A DNA stretch of 64,000 nt from JAAXVQ01 sp964604705 (lineage in GTDB: Bacteria; Oederibacteriota; JAAXVQ01): NCBI GenBank assembly GCA_964604705.1, contig CAZSAP010000004.1, positions 124,001 to 188,000 of the forward strand. Reading direction: 5' to 3'. This document shows, piece by piece, positions 8,087-16,725 of the stretch. Both the position numbers and the translations under genes were made by a program. The stretch's first letter is position 1, and each line of letters opens with the position of its first letter. The notes below the pieces were generated by a model. That model searched no databases. It was not told where the DNA came from and saw only the letters and a list, made by a program, of their open reading frames with translations.

Positions 8087-9019
8087 ATGCAACATAAGTT
8101 GGGAACCATGGGTGGGTTGGTAGCTTTGGTGTTGGGCGTCTCGCAACTGGCGTGGGCCGGAGCCGGCACATCGGGCGGTCAAATATTGATGGAAATGTAC
8201 GGCGCACGGGGTTCGGCCATGGCCGGAGCATTTGTGGCCCAAAGCGGGGGCTTGGAAAGTCTGGCGTACAATCCGGCCGGCATGGCGGATTTGGAGAAAT
8301 TTGATATTCAATTCATGCATGTCGCAGGTGTCGAGGGCATGTCCACCGAGTGGCTGGGCCTGGCGCTTCCGGCCCAGGGGTTGGGTTCTCTGGCCGCCCA
8401 AGTGCTTTACCGCGGCCAACCGTCCATTGACAACCAGGTGAACGGTGAAGCGGTCGTGGATTCCAAGGAAACTGTCTTTGGCGTGAGCTTTGCGCGTCCG
8501 ATCGTGGCGGGCATTAGCATGGGTGTGAATGCCCGTTTTCTAAGTCTGGTCCTGGGTCCGGCCAATGCCAGTGCGCTCTCGTTTGATGCTGGGTTGCAGT
8601 ACACTATGAATGAGACCGTGGTTTTTGGTTTGGCGGTGCGCAATCTAGGTGAAGACGTGAAGTATCACGATGCAGGTGATGCGCTGCCGACGGTTGCCGC
8701 CGCGGCGGCACGCTGGTTGGCCTATCAGGAAGGACCGCATGTATTGAACACGGAGCTGGATCTCGAGAATCAGATGGTGGAGAAAAATTGGGTCACGCGG
8801 GTGGGTTTGGAGTATACCTTCCAGAAAATGTTGGCCCTGCGCATGGGTTATGCGTATTCGTCCATACGCTCGGTGGGTGGGTTTGCCGCGGGCGTGGGCT
8901 TTAAGTTTAAGCTCAACCCGCAAGTGGGCATGAACTTGGACTACTCGGTTCAACCACAAATGTGGGAAGAGTCGGACTTCGAGTTGGTCAACCGATTGGG
9001 GCTAGGCGTTTCGTTTTAG
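8087..9019 (+). CDS. PorV/PorQ-like outer-membrane beta-barrel
   Basis: 310 residues: signal peptide ending near AWAGAG, then the family hallmark near the mature N-terminus (GARGSAMAGAFVA followed by LAYNPAGMA) and a barrel ending in GVSF. This matches the PorV/PorQ family (UPF0164-like), related to FadL-type barrels. In Bacteroidota, PorV carries type IX secretion substrates to the cell surface; in other phyla the role is unproven. The ATG has GAAGGAGG upstream. It is a single gene with its own promoter and terminator. Two larger relatives fused to OmpA domains are encoded at 53709 and 57374, so the lineage has a set of these proteins. Confidence 0.8.
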   Translation: MQHKLGTMGGLVALVLGVSQLAWAGAGTSGGQILMEMYGARGSAMAGAFVAQSGGLESLAYNPAGMADLEKFDIQFMHVAGVEGMSTEWLGLALPAQGLGSLAAQVLYRGQPSIDNQVNGEAVVDSKETVFGVSFARPIVAGISMGVNARFLSLVLGPANASALSFDAGLQYTMNETVVFGLAVRNLGEDVKYHDAGDALPTVAAAAARWLAYQEGPHVLNTELDLENQMVEKNWVTRVGLEYTFQKMLALRMGYAYSSIRSVGGFAAGVGFKFKLNPQVGMNLDYSVQPQMWEESDFELVNRLGLGVSF

Positions 9020-9068
9020 CGGATCATGGCTTGGCTTTAAGGGGTTCATGAATTATTAAAGTGTGTAT

Positions 9069-9105
9069 GCGGAAGTGCCGGCCTCGGTGCTTCCGCTTTT
9101 TTTTT
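9069..9105. terminator. terminator after PorV-like gene
   Basis: Stem 9069-9075 with 9089-9095 and a ten-T run on the plus strand. It abuts the stop codon of the convergent gene 9104-9721. Confidence 0.8.
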
Positions 9106-9721
9106 ATCGCAGCAACCAGGCCCAGAAGAGCAGGGGCGGAACCAGTCCGGTCACGGCGAGGGCAAAGGCTTCCCGCAGCAAGGTCTTGGGCCATTGCCAA
9201 ATCCCCATGGTCAGCAACAAGAGCATATACAGGAAGGTGCAGGCAGGCATAAGTTCCCGCACCCAGAGCCCGGGGAAGCCGGGCTGAGCGTTGTTGAGTA
9301 TTCCGAGAGAAACTGCCAGGTCCGTGGGCCAGAGCGTAGGCCAGAGCGGGACGAGCAGGGCAGGGATTAAAAGCGCCCAGAGACGGAAGAACGTGAAGGT
9401 CTTTTGGAAGAGGCGGCCCAACCCTTGCACAGCCAGACAGCAAAGTCCACCCCCCACCCATAAAAATACGGGCATGCAAGCCGCCTCGAACAATCTGTAA
9501 TTGGGTATGTCCCACACCGGAGCGTCGGTCATGGGTATGCGGTGAACATGGGCCACCACCGCAGAAGTGGCAAACAGCAGCGAGGTGACAATCAGGGCGG
9601 CCCACGCCGGTCGGGTGTCGCCGGATTCCGCCAACTCGGCTAAAAACGCCTGGGGGCGGGTGAGCACGTCCCAGGTGCGAAAAAAGGCATGGGGGAAAAA
9701 ACGGGTCGGAGAGGAAGGCAT
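9104..9721 (-). CDS. multi-pass membrane protein, Yip1-like
   Basis: 205 residues with about five hydrophobic segments (roughly 40-60, 82-105, 115-135, 150-172, 185-203). The opening LTRPQAFLAEL before the first segment recalls the amphipathic start of Yip1/YIP1-domain bacterial membrane proteins, but the match is loose and no catalytic motif is visible. Function unknown. It is a single gene on the minus strand whose stop lies in the T run of the opposing terminator. The start ATG is the first available; no strong ribosome site is seen. Confidence 0.65.
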   Translation of the reverse strand: MPSSPTRFFPHAFFRTWDVLTRPQAFLAELAESGDTRPAWAALIVTSLLFATSAVVAHVHRIPMTDAPVWDIPNYRLFEAACMPVFLWVGGGLCCLAVQGLGRLFQKTFTFFRLWALLIPALLVPLWPTLWPTDLAVSLGILNNAQPGFPGLWVRELMPACTFLYMLLLLTMGIWQWPKTLLREAFALAVTGLVPPLLFWAWLLR

Positions 9722-9809
9722 GCCCAGAGCTTACCAGATTTGCCTCTGCTTGCCAAGGCGGCGGTTGGCTGGCTGGAACAGTGAACGGTTTGGATCGAAG
9801 TCTTCGTAG

Positions 9810-9828
9810 GGGCGAATTGCATTCGCCC
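9810..9828. repeat. GGGCGAAT inverted repeat
   Basis: Perfect 8-bp arms GGGCGAAT / ATTCGCCC with a 3-nt loop. It lies beside the half copy of the dispersed element at 9844 and looks like a remnant of a mobile intergenic repeat. Confidence 0.5.
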
Positions 9829-9843
9829 TGACGTGTTCGTCAC

Positions 9844-9875
9844 CCCGGTGTTTGTGCAGTCGGGGGAGTTGGGGT
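9844..9875 (+). repeat. half copy of dispersed intergenic element
   Basis: Matches the right half of the copy at 20173-20241 with three differences over about 32 bp, including CAGTCGGGGGAGTTGGGGT. The left, hairpin-forming half is missing. Confidence 0.7.
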
Positions 9876-9992
9876 GTCACGTCGAGGTCCTGCTTGTATA
9901 TAGTATATGTAGCCCCTGAGCTACTTCCTGTACACTGTCTACAGATAATCCTGCTTTTTCAATCCATTGCCGGGAACTTGGGCAGTTTAAAA

Positions 9993-10022
9993 TTGACAAA
10001 TTTTTATCCAGCATGCTAGAGT
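9993..10022 (+). promoter_or_regulatory. predicted promoter of the barrel-lipoprotein array
   Basis: Consensus TTGACA, 18-bp spacer, extended -10 TGC-TAGAGT. It would give a leader of about 125 nt before the GTG at 10153. A TATAAT at 10129 is closer but too near the ribosome site to serve. Confidence 0.55.
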
Positions 10023-10152
10023 TCTTACTGTTTTTGGTCGTTGCAAAAGTTTGGGAGTTTTAGTTGGGTACGAGTTCGAAAGGGGGATCGCTTTTTTCGC
10101 AAGACACAATCGTTTGTAAAATCGTTTATATAATCTGAAAGGGGGACAGCCA

Positions 10153-11931
10153 GTGAAAAAGTTATTGGTAGTTGCAGCTTCCTTGGTTTTCAGTGGTCTT
10201 ATCTGCTCAACTAGTTTTGCCTTGTCAAGTAGTTCGTACACCTCCAGTGCCACCTTTGGTATGTTCGAAGAAACCTACGATTATTTTCAGTACAGCCCCG
10301 CGTATATGCCGAGTTTTAAAAACAATACTTTCTGGAGTCAGTTTGCCAACAAAATTTCCGCCCCGGCTACAGGGGATCGGTTGTTCAACAACTCGGTCGG
10401 ATCCTACGATTATTTTATAGGCGCCCAGGCAGATGCCATGGGTATGGGACGAGCCGGCCTCCTTTTTCAAAATGCCATAGCGTCCACAGCCGATAATGCC
10501 CAGGCGTACGGTGAGAGCGGGACCCACACCGGGTTGGGTGAAAACACCTACAACGATTACCGTGACCGTAACTCCGACGGGGTGTTGGATTACCGTAAGG
10601 AAACCTACGGGCGTTCCGAAGCCACGTATCACGGCAATTACGGCAATGTCTACGCCGCCTATGCCTTGGGTGAAGTGGAAGGATTTGACCTGGGACTGGG
10701 TTTACGCGCGATCTGGAACCAGTCCACCCCAACGTACACTCAGTTGCCCTACAGCGCTTCGGGTGGGTTTCTTTCAGTGTATACGGGTTCGTTTAACCTG
10801 GAAGGGCGGGAGCGGCAGTACGACCTGGTGACAGGTCAGGAACTGTACCGCTACGACGAATCCACCAAAGGCTCTCTGAATTTTGGGAATTCCAACTGGA
10901 AGATCATCTTGGGCGGACGGAGCAAGGACTTGCTCCCGGACATGGACTTGGTTGTGAACCTTGTCCCCGTGTTTCAGACCTACAACAACGCCTTGAAGTG
11001 GGACTACTCGCAGAACACCAACTACGCCCCCTCGGATCCCGCCACACTCTCGGATATTCAACAAACCTACAAGCTGACAGGTGTGGACACCTACTGGACC
11101 TCGACCCGGCCCGGCGGCGGTTTTGGGGTGAACGCCGATGTGCGCAGCGACTATACCGTGGCGCCGAACCTCCTAGTCACCGGTCAAGTCAATGTGCAGA
11201 CTTTGTCCACGCAGACCAAGGATGCACAGAAAGCGTACGATCGCTGGAAACAGACGCGTTCACCGTATTGGACCGGCACACAGTTTGTCAACACCATGAC
11301 CACGGAAAACGAGAACAAGACCTGGAACTATGACGGTAAAGGCGGCACGCTTTATCTAAACGCTGCGCTCCGGGCCCAGTATCTGGCCAAAGGCTGGCGC
11401 TTGGCCTTGGGTTGTGCGGCTGCCACGAACAACTCCACCAATGAAGAAACCCAAGCGTATGCCACCAACCTGCGCATGCGTTACGAGAGCGGGGACGGCA
11501 TTGCCAACAACTCCTACACCACTGTAACCACCGAGTCGTACAAAACCAAAGTTACGACCCAAAATATAACCAATACCTATTCCTTTCCCACAGCGTTGGT
11601 CTTTGACGTCCTGAAGAACCTCCAGTTCCAAGTCGGTGCCAACCATGTCATCACCACCACGTCGAACACCTCGAGCACCGAAGTTACCGAACGCGCGTTG
11701 TATACCTCAACGACGACCCGGGATGACGGCAGCGTTACCTCGACCGTGGTGCCGCCGGTTGGGGCTTTGCAGGAAGCCAACCGCACTTCGACCTTGACCT
11801 CGAATCATGCCACTCAGTTTGCCTATGGGATCACCTGGTGGCCGTATGAACAGATTCAAGTGGATTTCACGTATTTCTCGCAAGTGTTGAATTTGGAAAA
11901 TTACCGGATTGGCATCAGTGTTTATTTCTAA
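10153..11931 (+). CDS. secreted barrel-like protein, cassette copy 1
   Basis: 592 residues from a GTG start with a GAAAGGGGG ribosome site. Signal peptide (about 1-23), then a region conserved in all three copies (MFEETYDYFQYSPAYMP), a mid-region with a DRNSDGVLD loop (about 138-146) that fits the DxNxDG calcium-binding pattern, a YGRS segment, and a long Thr-rich series of amphipathic strands. The C-terminus (YRIGISVYF) ends in Phe, as outer-membrane barrels do. No named family is recognised. It pairs with the lipoprotein gene 15 bp downstream, and the pair recurs twice more. I infer an outer-membrane barrel with a dedicated lipoprotein partner; this rests on the C-terminal signature, the signal peptide and linkage, not on homology. 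Confidence 0.8.
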   Translation: MKKLLVVAASLVFSGLICSTSFALSSSSYTSSATFGMFEETYDYFQYSPAYMPSFKNNTFWSQFANKISAPATGDRLFNNSVGSYDYFIGAQADAMGMGRAGLLFQNAIASTADNAQAYGESGTHTGLGENTYNDYRDRNSDGVLDYRKETYGRSEATYHGNYGNVYAAYALGEVEGFDLGLGLRAIWNQSTPTYTQLPYSASGGFLSVYTGSFNLEGRERQYDLVTGQELYRYDESTKGSLNFGNSNWKIILGGRSKDLLPDMDLVVNLVPVFQTYNNALKWDYSQNTNYAPSDPATLSDIQQTYKLTGVDTYWTSTRPGGGFGVNADVRSDYTVAPNLLVTGQVNVQTLSTQTKDAQKAYDRWKQTRSPYWTGTQFVNTMTTENENKTWNYDGKGGTLYLNAALRAQYLAKGWRLALGCAAATNNSTNEETQAYATNLRMRYESGDGIANNSYTTVTTESYKTKVTTQNITNTYSFPTALVFDVLKNLQFQVGANHVITTTSNTSSTEVTERALYTSTTTRDDGSVTSTVVPPVGALQEANRTSTLTSNHATQFAYGITWWPYEQIQVDFTYFSQVLNLENYRIGISVYF

Positions 11932-11946
11932 AAGGAGCGTGAGCCG

Positions 11947-13389
11947 ATGATGAGTAAGTTGATCCGAAGTTTAATGGTTCTGGGTATGTGCGGTGCTGTG
12001 GCCGCCGGCCTGGGTGCCTGCGCCAAGCAGGCGGGTCCTTTAAGTCCCTCGATCAATGCTTTGGGTGCCGGCAGCACGCCCAACAGCGGTGATACCTTGA
12101 GATACTCGACACTCACAACGCCGGCCAATGTATCAGCCACAGCCCAAGTTGTGTTTAATGTACCGCTGAATCCAGCCAGCATCAATGCGTCCACGGTGCT
12201 GCTTTACACGCTGGATGCGTCCGGGACCACGGAAACACTGTTTACCGCCTACACGCTTAGTTACAATGCGTTATCCAAGATGATTGTGATTACGCCGGCA
12301 GGCGGCGCCTGGGCCAACGACCAGCGGTATCATCTGGTCTTGACCACCGGCCTGCAAAGTGTGAGCGGGCGGCCGCTGGACGGCAATTCCAACGGGTTGG
12401 CAGAAAGCAGCGAGTTTGATAACCTGCACTATGCCTTCTCGCTCGGCGCTCCGGTCTCGCTCAATTTCTCGACTGCGAATCTAAATTCTTCGGTTACCTA
12501 TTCAGCGACCATTACAGATAAAAACGGTAGTTACTCGCTGCCGTTTGATGGAACCACTTTCCGGGGCAATCTCAATAACTACTATGCCTATGTCACGGTC
12601 ACTGTGACCTTTACCGTGAATCCGGCGAATCCGTCGGATTTCCAGATGGACACCAGCACGTTTTTTACCGATGCAGTCACGTTGCATCCGAACGTGAGCC
12701 TTACCGATGTCACGGGAACCGTGGCGGCGCCGGTCAATGTGACGGTAACCTCCTCGGTGGCCAATGCGTACAATGTTCTTACTGTTGTTCTGAACCCGGC
12801 GGCCGCAACGTCCTACAAGTTGAAGCTTAAAGGTGGGTTGGCCGGTATTCGTTCTGGGCAGGCGTCCACCCTGCGCCTGCGTCGAGGCTACTACTTTGAC
12901 GGCAACGGCAGCGGCGCGGCGGAGTCTGCGGATGACACCAAGGATGCGATCTTTGGGACAGGCACAGCCACCGGTGGCAACAATCCGCGGGTTTATATAA
13001 GCGGGGTCATTGCCAACGGCATGACGTCCACGACTGGGTTGCGTCGGTTTGAAATTACGTTTAGTGTGCCTACAGGTACTGGAACCATCGATCCGGCTAC
13101 GGTCAACACCTCGACCATCTCGTTGTTTAACGATACTGCAGGTATGCCGATAGTCCCGGCTGCGATTGTTTTAAACAACGCAACCGCGCCCAATCCGGTT
13201 GTGTATGTGTATGTGCCAATGCGCATCGTAACCTCGGGTACGAGCGGGGGGAACAATACGGTGCGGTTGTTTGTGAGTAAAAACATCAAATCTTCAGACG
13301 GGGTGGCGTTGGACAACAACAGCGACGGCATTGCTGGTACAGATGCGGACAATTACCGCACCACCGGGTCTACTGTAACCAATTACTAA
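11947..13389 (+). CDS. lipoprotein with Ig-like (SbsA-type) domains, cassette copy 1
   Basis: 480 residues. A hydrophobic leader ends at GACAKQAGPLSP, a lipobox with the lipidated Cys near 26. Two bacterial Ig-like, SbsA-type segments follow: about 60-155, with VFNVPLNPASI and the turn GAWANDQRYHLVLTTGL, and about 355-475. EF-hand-like loops DGNSNGLAE (about 145) and DNNSDGIAG (near the C-terminus) fit calcium ligands. The protein ends in TVTNY. The ribosome site AAGGAGCGTGAG is the same before all three lipoprotein genes. Its partner is the barrel gene just upstream. A periplasmic or surface plug, chaperone or adhesin for the barrel is possible; sequence does not decide. Confidence 0.8.
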   Translation: MMSKLIRSLMVLGMCGAVAAGLGACAKQAGPLSPSINALGAGSTPNSGDTLRYSTLTTPANVSATAQVVFNVPLNPASINASTVLLYTLDASGTTETLFTAYTLSYNALSKMIVITPAGGAWANDQRYHLVLTTGLQSVSGRPLDGNSNGLAESSEFDNLHYAFSLGAPVSLNFSTANLNSSVTYSATITDKNGSYSLPFDGTTFRGNLNNYYAYVTVTVTFTVNPANPSDFQMDTSTFFTDAVTLHPNVSLTDVTGTVAAPVNVTVTSSVANAYNVLTVVLNPAAATSYKLKLKGGLAGIRSGQASTLRLRRGYYFDGNGSGAAESADDTKDAIFGTGTATGGNNPRVYISGVIANGMTSTTGLRRFEITFSVPTGTGTIDPATVNTSTISLFNDTAGMPIVPAAIVLNNATAPNPVVYVYVPMRIVTSGTSGGNNTVRLFVSKNIKSSDGVALDNNSDGIAGTDADNYRTTGSTVTNY

Positions 13390-13439
13390 TCCCGCAAGGG
13401 TGGGTGGCGTAAAACGCAAGATGGCGTGAGATCATTCGC

Positions 13440-13470
13440 GGCTGGCGGGGAAGTGAGTGCAAAGCCAGCC
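13440..13470 (+). repeat. 7-bp inverted repeat before cassette copy 2
   Basis: GGCTGGC (13440-13446) and GCCAGCC (13464-13470) can form a hairpin directly ahead of the AAAAGGGGGT ribosome site of the copy 2 barrel gene. It may tune stability or translation between cassettes. Confidence 0.4.
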
Positions 13471-13485
13471 AAAAGGGGGTCGGAA

Positions 13486-15234
13486 GTGAAAAAAACAGTT
13501 GCCCTGTTGCTGGGCGTGTGGGCAGGTATCATGCCTGTGCTGACGCAAGCACATCAAGATCGCTCGTTTACCAGTACGGCCACGGCCGGGCTGTTTGAAG
13601 ACACGTACGATTACTTCAAGTATTCTCCGGCATACTTGCCAGGGATGAAAAGAACCACGCTATGGACACAGTTATCCAACCTGCAGTCACAAAACGAACA
13701 GGTGTTCAATACCTCTGGAACTGGCAATGGCATGTACTATCTGGCCGGGCAGACTGATCTTGGGGTTGGGCACTTGGGTGTGGCCCTGGATTGGTACAGT
13801 GGGTCCTGGGCGTACAACACCAATGTCTACGGTTACGGAACGGTAGGTGGATTTGGGGAAAACACCTACTTGGTTTACGAAGATCTGGATACCGATGGGG
13901 TTGTTGACGCACGCCAGGAAATCTACGGCAAAAGTTCGGCCGGTGATAACTACCAAGAAGGGGACGTGCATCTCATGTACGGACTCGGGTCTGTGGCCGG
14001 GCTGGATGCAGGCGTTGGTCTGCGGGTATATTTCTGGCACGATCAGTATTCCTACGATCCTTGGTCGTATTACGGCAGCGACTACGCATCGTTTGAATAC
14101 TCGGCTCGGGAACGCCGTACGAATCTTTTGACCGGTCAAGATACGTTTCTGCTTGAGAACAGCGGGAGCGGAGCGTTCGACTACGGCGAAAACGAATGGC
14201 GTGTGATTTTAAGTGGACGCTCGCAAGATGCCTTGGGATTTTTGCCGAAGTTGGATGTGGTGGTTAATGTTGAACCCTATTTTATGAACCGCTACAACAA
14301 TTTCAAACAGGATATTTCCTTGTTCACCGACTACTCGCCTTCGGATCCGAACGTGTATTCCGATGTTTCCCATACCTACACACTGCGCGGGATGCAAAAT
14401 TCCAGTGGCTATGTACCCTACAACGGGTTTGGTACGGGGTTAAAACTCCGAGGTGAGTATCCGCTGCTCCCGTGGTTGCAGATGACCGGGTGGCTGGGGA
14501 CGGACCTTTCCAGTTGGACTTCGAAAAACGGCACTATGGATGTGAACGAGCACTCCGTGACACGGACCACGACCTGGGTGACCGATGGGTTTTACACCAA
14601 TGTTGTCGATGAAAACAAGTATGAATATTTTAAACGCGAGGATAAAGGCAGCACCGTGACGTTTAACGCCAAGGTGCGGGGCATCATACCCGTGCAGAAG
14701 TGGAAACTGGCTTTGGGTGCCGGGGTAAATACCTCGGCCAACACCACCGAACAGGTTTACACCACAGGAATGGACAGTCAAGAACATACAGACTTGGGAC
14801 GCGGGCTGCCCAGTGAAAACTATACGGTTTACCGTACGCGCATGACCAAGACTCAAACCACGTATGAGAACAGCGCCACAACCGTGGAATTGCCCATTGC
14901 GGTCATGTTTGAGGTTTTGCAGAATTTGACGCTCCAAGTCGGGGCGCGCCATACCATCACTTCGTCGAGCAGCACCACCTCGACGATTTTGAAAGAACGC
15001 GTGAACGAGACTTTCACCACCGTGTACGACGACGGCCGCGTGGGGTCGACCGCAATAGGGGCGCCTTCCGGGGTGGAATCCTCACGCCAATCCTACGTGA
15101 ACGTGAGCCGCTACACGCAGATGACCTACGGATTAACCTGGGTGCCCTATGAAGATGTGCAGGTCGACTTAAATACCTTTGGCACGATTTTAAGTTTGAA
15201 CAATTACCGCTTATCGCTGAGTTTATTTTTCTAA
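13486..15234 (+). CDS. secreted barrel-like protein, cassette copy 2
   Basis: 582 residues from the GTG at 13486, chosen because AAGGGGGT precedes it and copies 1 and 3 start the same way; the open frame extends 20 codons upstream. Signal peptide ending near TQAHQD, then the shared block LFEDTYDYFKYSPAYLPG, a loop DLDTDGVVD (nt 13882), an IYGKSS segment equivalent to copy 1, and Thr-rich strands. The C-terminus YRLSLSLFF ends in aromatic residues. It is clearly paralogous to the proteins at 10153 and 16726 along its full length, so it arose by duplication of the cassette. Function unknown; outer-membrane barrel inferred. Confidence 0.8.
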   Translation: MKKTVALLLGVWAGIMPVLTQAHQDRSFTSTATAGLFEDTYDYFKYSPAYLPGMKRTTLWTQLSNLQSQNEQVFNTSGTGNGMYYLAGQTDLGVGHLGVALDWYSGSWAYNTNVYGYGTVGGFGENTYLVYEDLDTDGVVDARQEIYGKSSAGDNYQEGDVHLMYGLGSVAGLDAGVGLRVYFWHDQYSYDPWSYYGSDYASFEYSARERRTNLLTGQDTFLLENSGSGAFDYGENEWRVILSGRSQDALGFLPKLDVVVNVEPYFMNRYNNFKQDISLFTDYSPSDPNVYSDVSHTYTLRGMQNSSGYVPYNGFGTGLKLRGEYPLLPWLQMTGWLGTDLSSWTSKNGTMDVNEHSVTRTTTWVTDGFYTNVVDENKYEYFKREDKGSTVTFNAKVRGIIPVQKWKLALGAGVNTSANTTEQVYTTGMDSQEHTDLGRGLPSENYTVYRTRMTKTQTTYENSATTVELPIAVMFEVLQNLTLQVGARHTITSSSSTTSTILKERVNETFTTVYDDGRVGSTAIGAPSGVESSRQSYVNVSRYTQMTYGLTWVPYEDVQVDLNTFGTILSLNNYRLSLSLFF

Positions 15235-15247
15235 GGAGCGTGTGCGC

Positions 15248-16666
15248 ATGAGAAAAATACTGACTGGATGGACGATGGTGGGTTTAGGGGTAGCCCTCGT
15301 CATGGGTGCGGGCGGATGTGCCAAGCAGGCGGGGCCTTTAAGCCCTCAGGCTCCTTTGATGAGTGCAGAGACCTCGGGGAACCGGATGTTGCCGTATCTT
15401 TCGACCGGCAACTGGTTTACCAACGTTTCTGACACGGCCGAGGTGATTTTTAGCCTACCCATGGATCCAACGTCGTTTAATGCAGGGACTGTGTTGCTGT
15501 ACACCTTGGATGCCTCGGGTGTGACCGAAACGTTGTATACCAACTACACCATGGTGTACCTTGCCGGTGCCCAAACTTTGAGGTTTACACCCGGGGGCGG
15601 CGCCTGGGCGACCAATGTGCGTTATCATGCTGTGTTCACCACGGGGATTCGCAGCATCAACGGGCGTCCCTTGGACGGCAATGCCAACGGAATTCCTGAA
15701 AGCGATGAGTTTGATGCGGTGCACTTGACCACGGTGTTGGGATCACCCGCCGCGACACCCAACTACACCAACACCGCATCCGGTGTGCGCATTTCGTCGG
15801 CCGCCTTGGCCTACAACGGTGTCTCCCAAGCCGTGACCTTGACAAGCCCGAATTATCTAAGCATTAACGGAACCTACACCTACGTGACCTTGACCGCGTA
15901 CTTTGCCGTGACCGGAGCCAGCGACGATCCGAATTTTTCAATGGACACCAGTACCTTTTTTACCAGTGCTACGGCCTTGCACCCGAACGTCTCTTTTACC
16001 GATGCGTCCGGGCAGCCCATCACTCCGGTGTTGGTCTCGGTAACCTCTACGGCATTGACCAACGATACCTTGACCATTGTGGCCAGTTTGGCGCCTGCGA
16101 GCAAGTACTCGTTCAAACTCAAAGGCGGGCTCAACGGTATTCGCTCCTCAAGCGCGACCAATGTCTGGCTGCGCCGCGGGTACACGCTCAACGGCAACGG
16201 GGTCAGTTCCATGGAAGCCTCGGACGACACACCTGTGACCGTTATTCAGACGCGCAATGACACCAACAATCCCTTGACGTCGGTACGCATCACCAGTGAT
16301 GCGTACGACTCGACCAACCGACGCTTTATTCTCACGTTTACCGTGGTTGGTGGCATCGGGGCCTTGGACCCAACCACCATCAATGCCACAAACTTTATGC
16401 TCTCGGACAGCGGTTACTCGGGGTATGCCTGCACGCCCTCGGTTGTTGAGGTGGACAATGCTTCGGCCCCGAACCCCGTGGTGTATGTCTACGTGCCACA
16501 GCGGTTCATTGATTACGGAACCGGAGATGCGCATACGCTTTATGTGATGGTGCGCAAGGATGTGAAATCCAGCGACGGCGTGATGCTGGATCAAAACAAC
16601 GACGGCGTGCCCGGGACCAGTGCGGACAACTACTCGAGTACCGGCGCGTCGATTTTTAACTATTAA
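15248..16666 (+). CDS. lipoprotein with Ig-like domains, cassette copy 2
   Basis: 472 residues. The lipobox GGCAKQAGPLSP is near-identical to copy 1. The SbsA-type Ig block (about 50-150) has VIFSLPMDPTSF and GGGAWATNVRYHAVFTTGI, followed by the EF-hand-like loop DGNANGIPE (nt 15673). The C-terminal loop DQNNDGVPG and ending SIFNY align with copy 1. The start is placed at the ATG 13 nt after the barrel stop; an upstream in-frame GTG at 15242 overlaps the ribosome site and is less likely. Translational coupling with the barrel is likely given the short gap. Confidence 0.8.
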   Translation: MRKILTGWTMVGLGVALVMGAGGCAKQAGPLSPQAPLMSAETSGNRMLPYLSTGNWFTNVSDTAEVIFSLPMDPTSFNAGTVLLYTLDASGVTETLYTNYTMVYLAGAQTLRFTPGGGAWATNVRYHAVFTTGIRSINGRPLDGNANGIPESDEFDAVHLTTVLGSPAATPNYTNTASGVRISSAALAYNGVSQAVTLTSPNYLSINGTYTYVTLTAYFAVTGASDDPNFSMDTSTFFTSATALHPNVSFTDASGQPITPVLVSVTSTALTNDTLTIVASLAPASKYSFKLKGGLNGIRSSSATNVWLRRGYTLNGNGVSSMEASDDTPVTVIQTRNDTNNPLTSVRITSDAYDSTNRRFILTFTVVGGIGALDPTTINATNFMLSDSGYSGYACTPSVVEVDNASAPNPVVYVYVPQRFIDYGTGDAHTLYVMVRKDVKSSDGVMLDQNNDGVPGTSADNYSSTGASIFNY

Positions 16667-16725
16667 TTCTCATGGAGACACAGACCATGCACCAAATACA
16701 CCAAGACTCGGAAGGGGGAAAGCAC

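Larger units (their letters stand above)
9722..10152. other. 431-bp intergenic region with repeats and promoter
   Basis: Contains no credible gene. It holds an 8-bp inverted repeat (9810-9828), a half copy of a dispersed element (9844-9875), a short TATATAGTATATGTA tract, and the promoter at 9993-10022 for the downstream cassette array. Confidence 0.6.

Noticed and set aside
10129..10134. TATAAT just upstream of gene 10153
   Set aside because: Transcription would start inside the ribosome site, leaving no room for translation from the GTG with its AAGGGGG.
13426..13485. ATG start and 20 extra codons for the copy 2 barrel
   Set aside because: No ribosome site before that ATG, and the GTG start is shared with copies 1 and 3 and gives a clean signal peptide.
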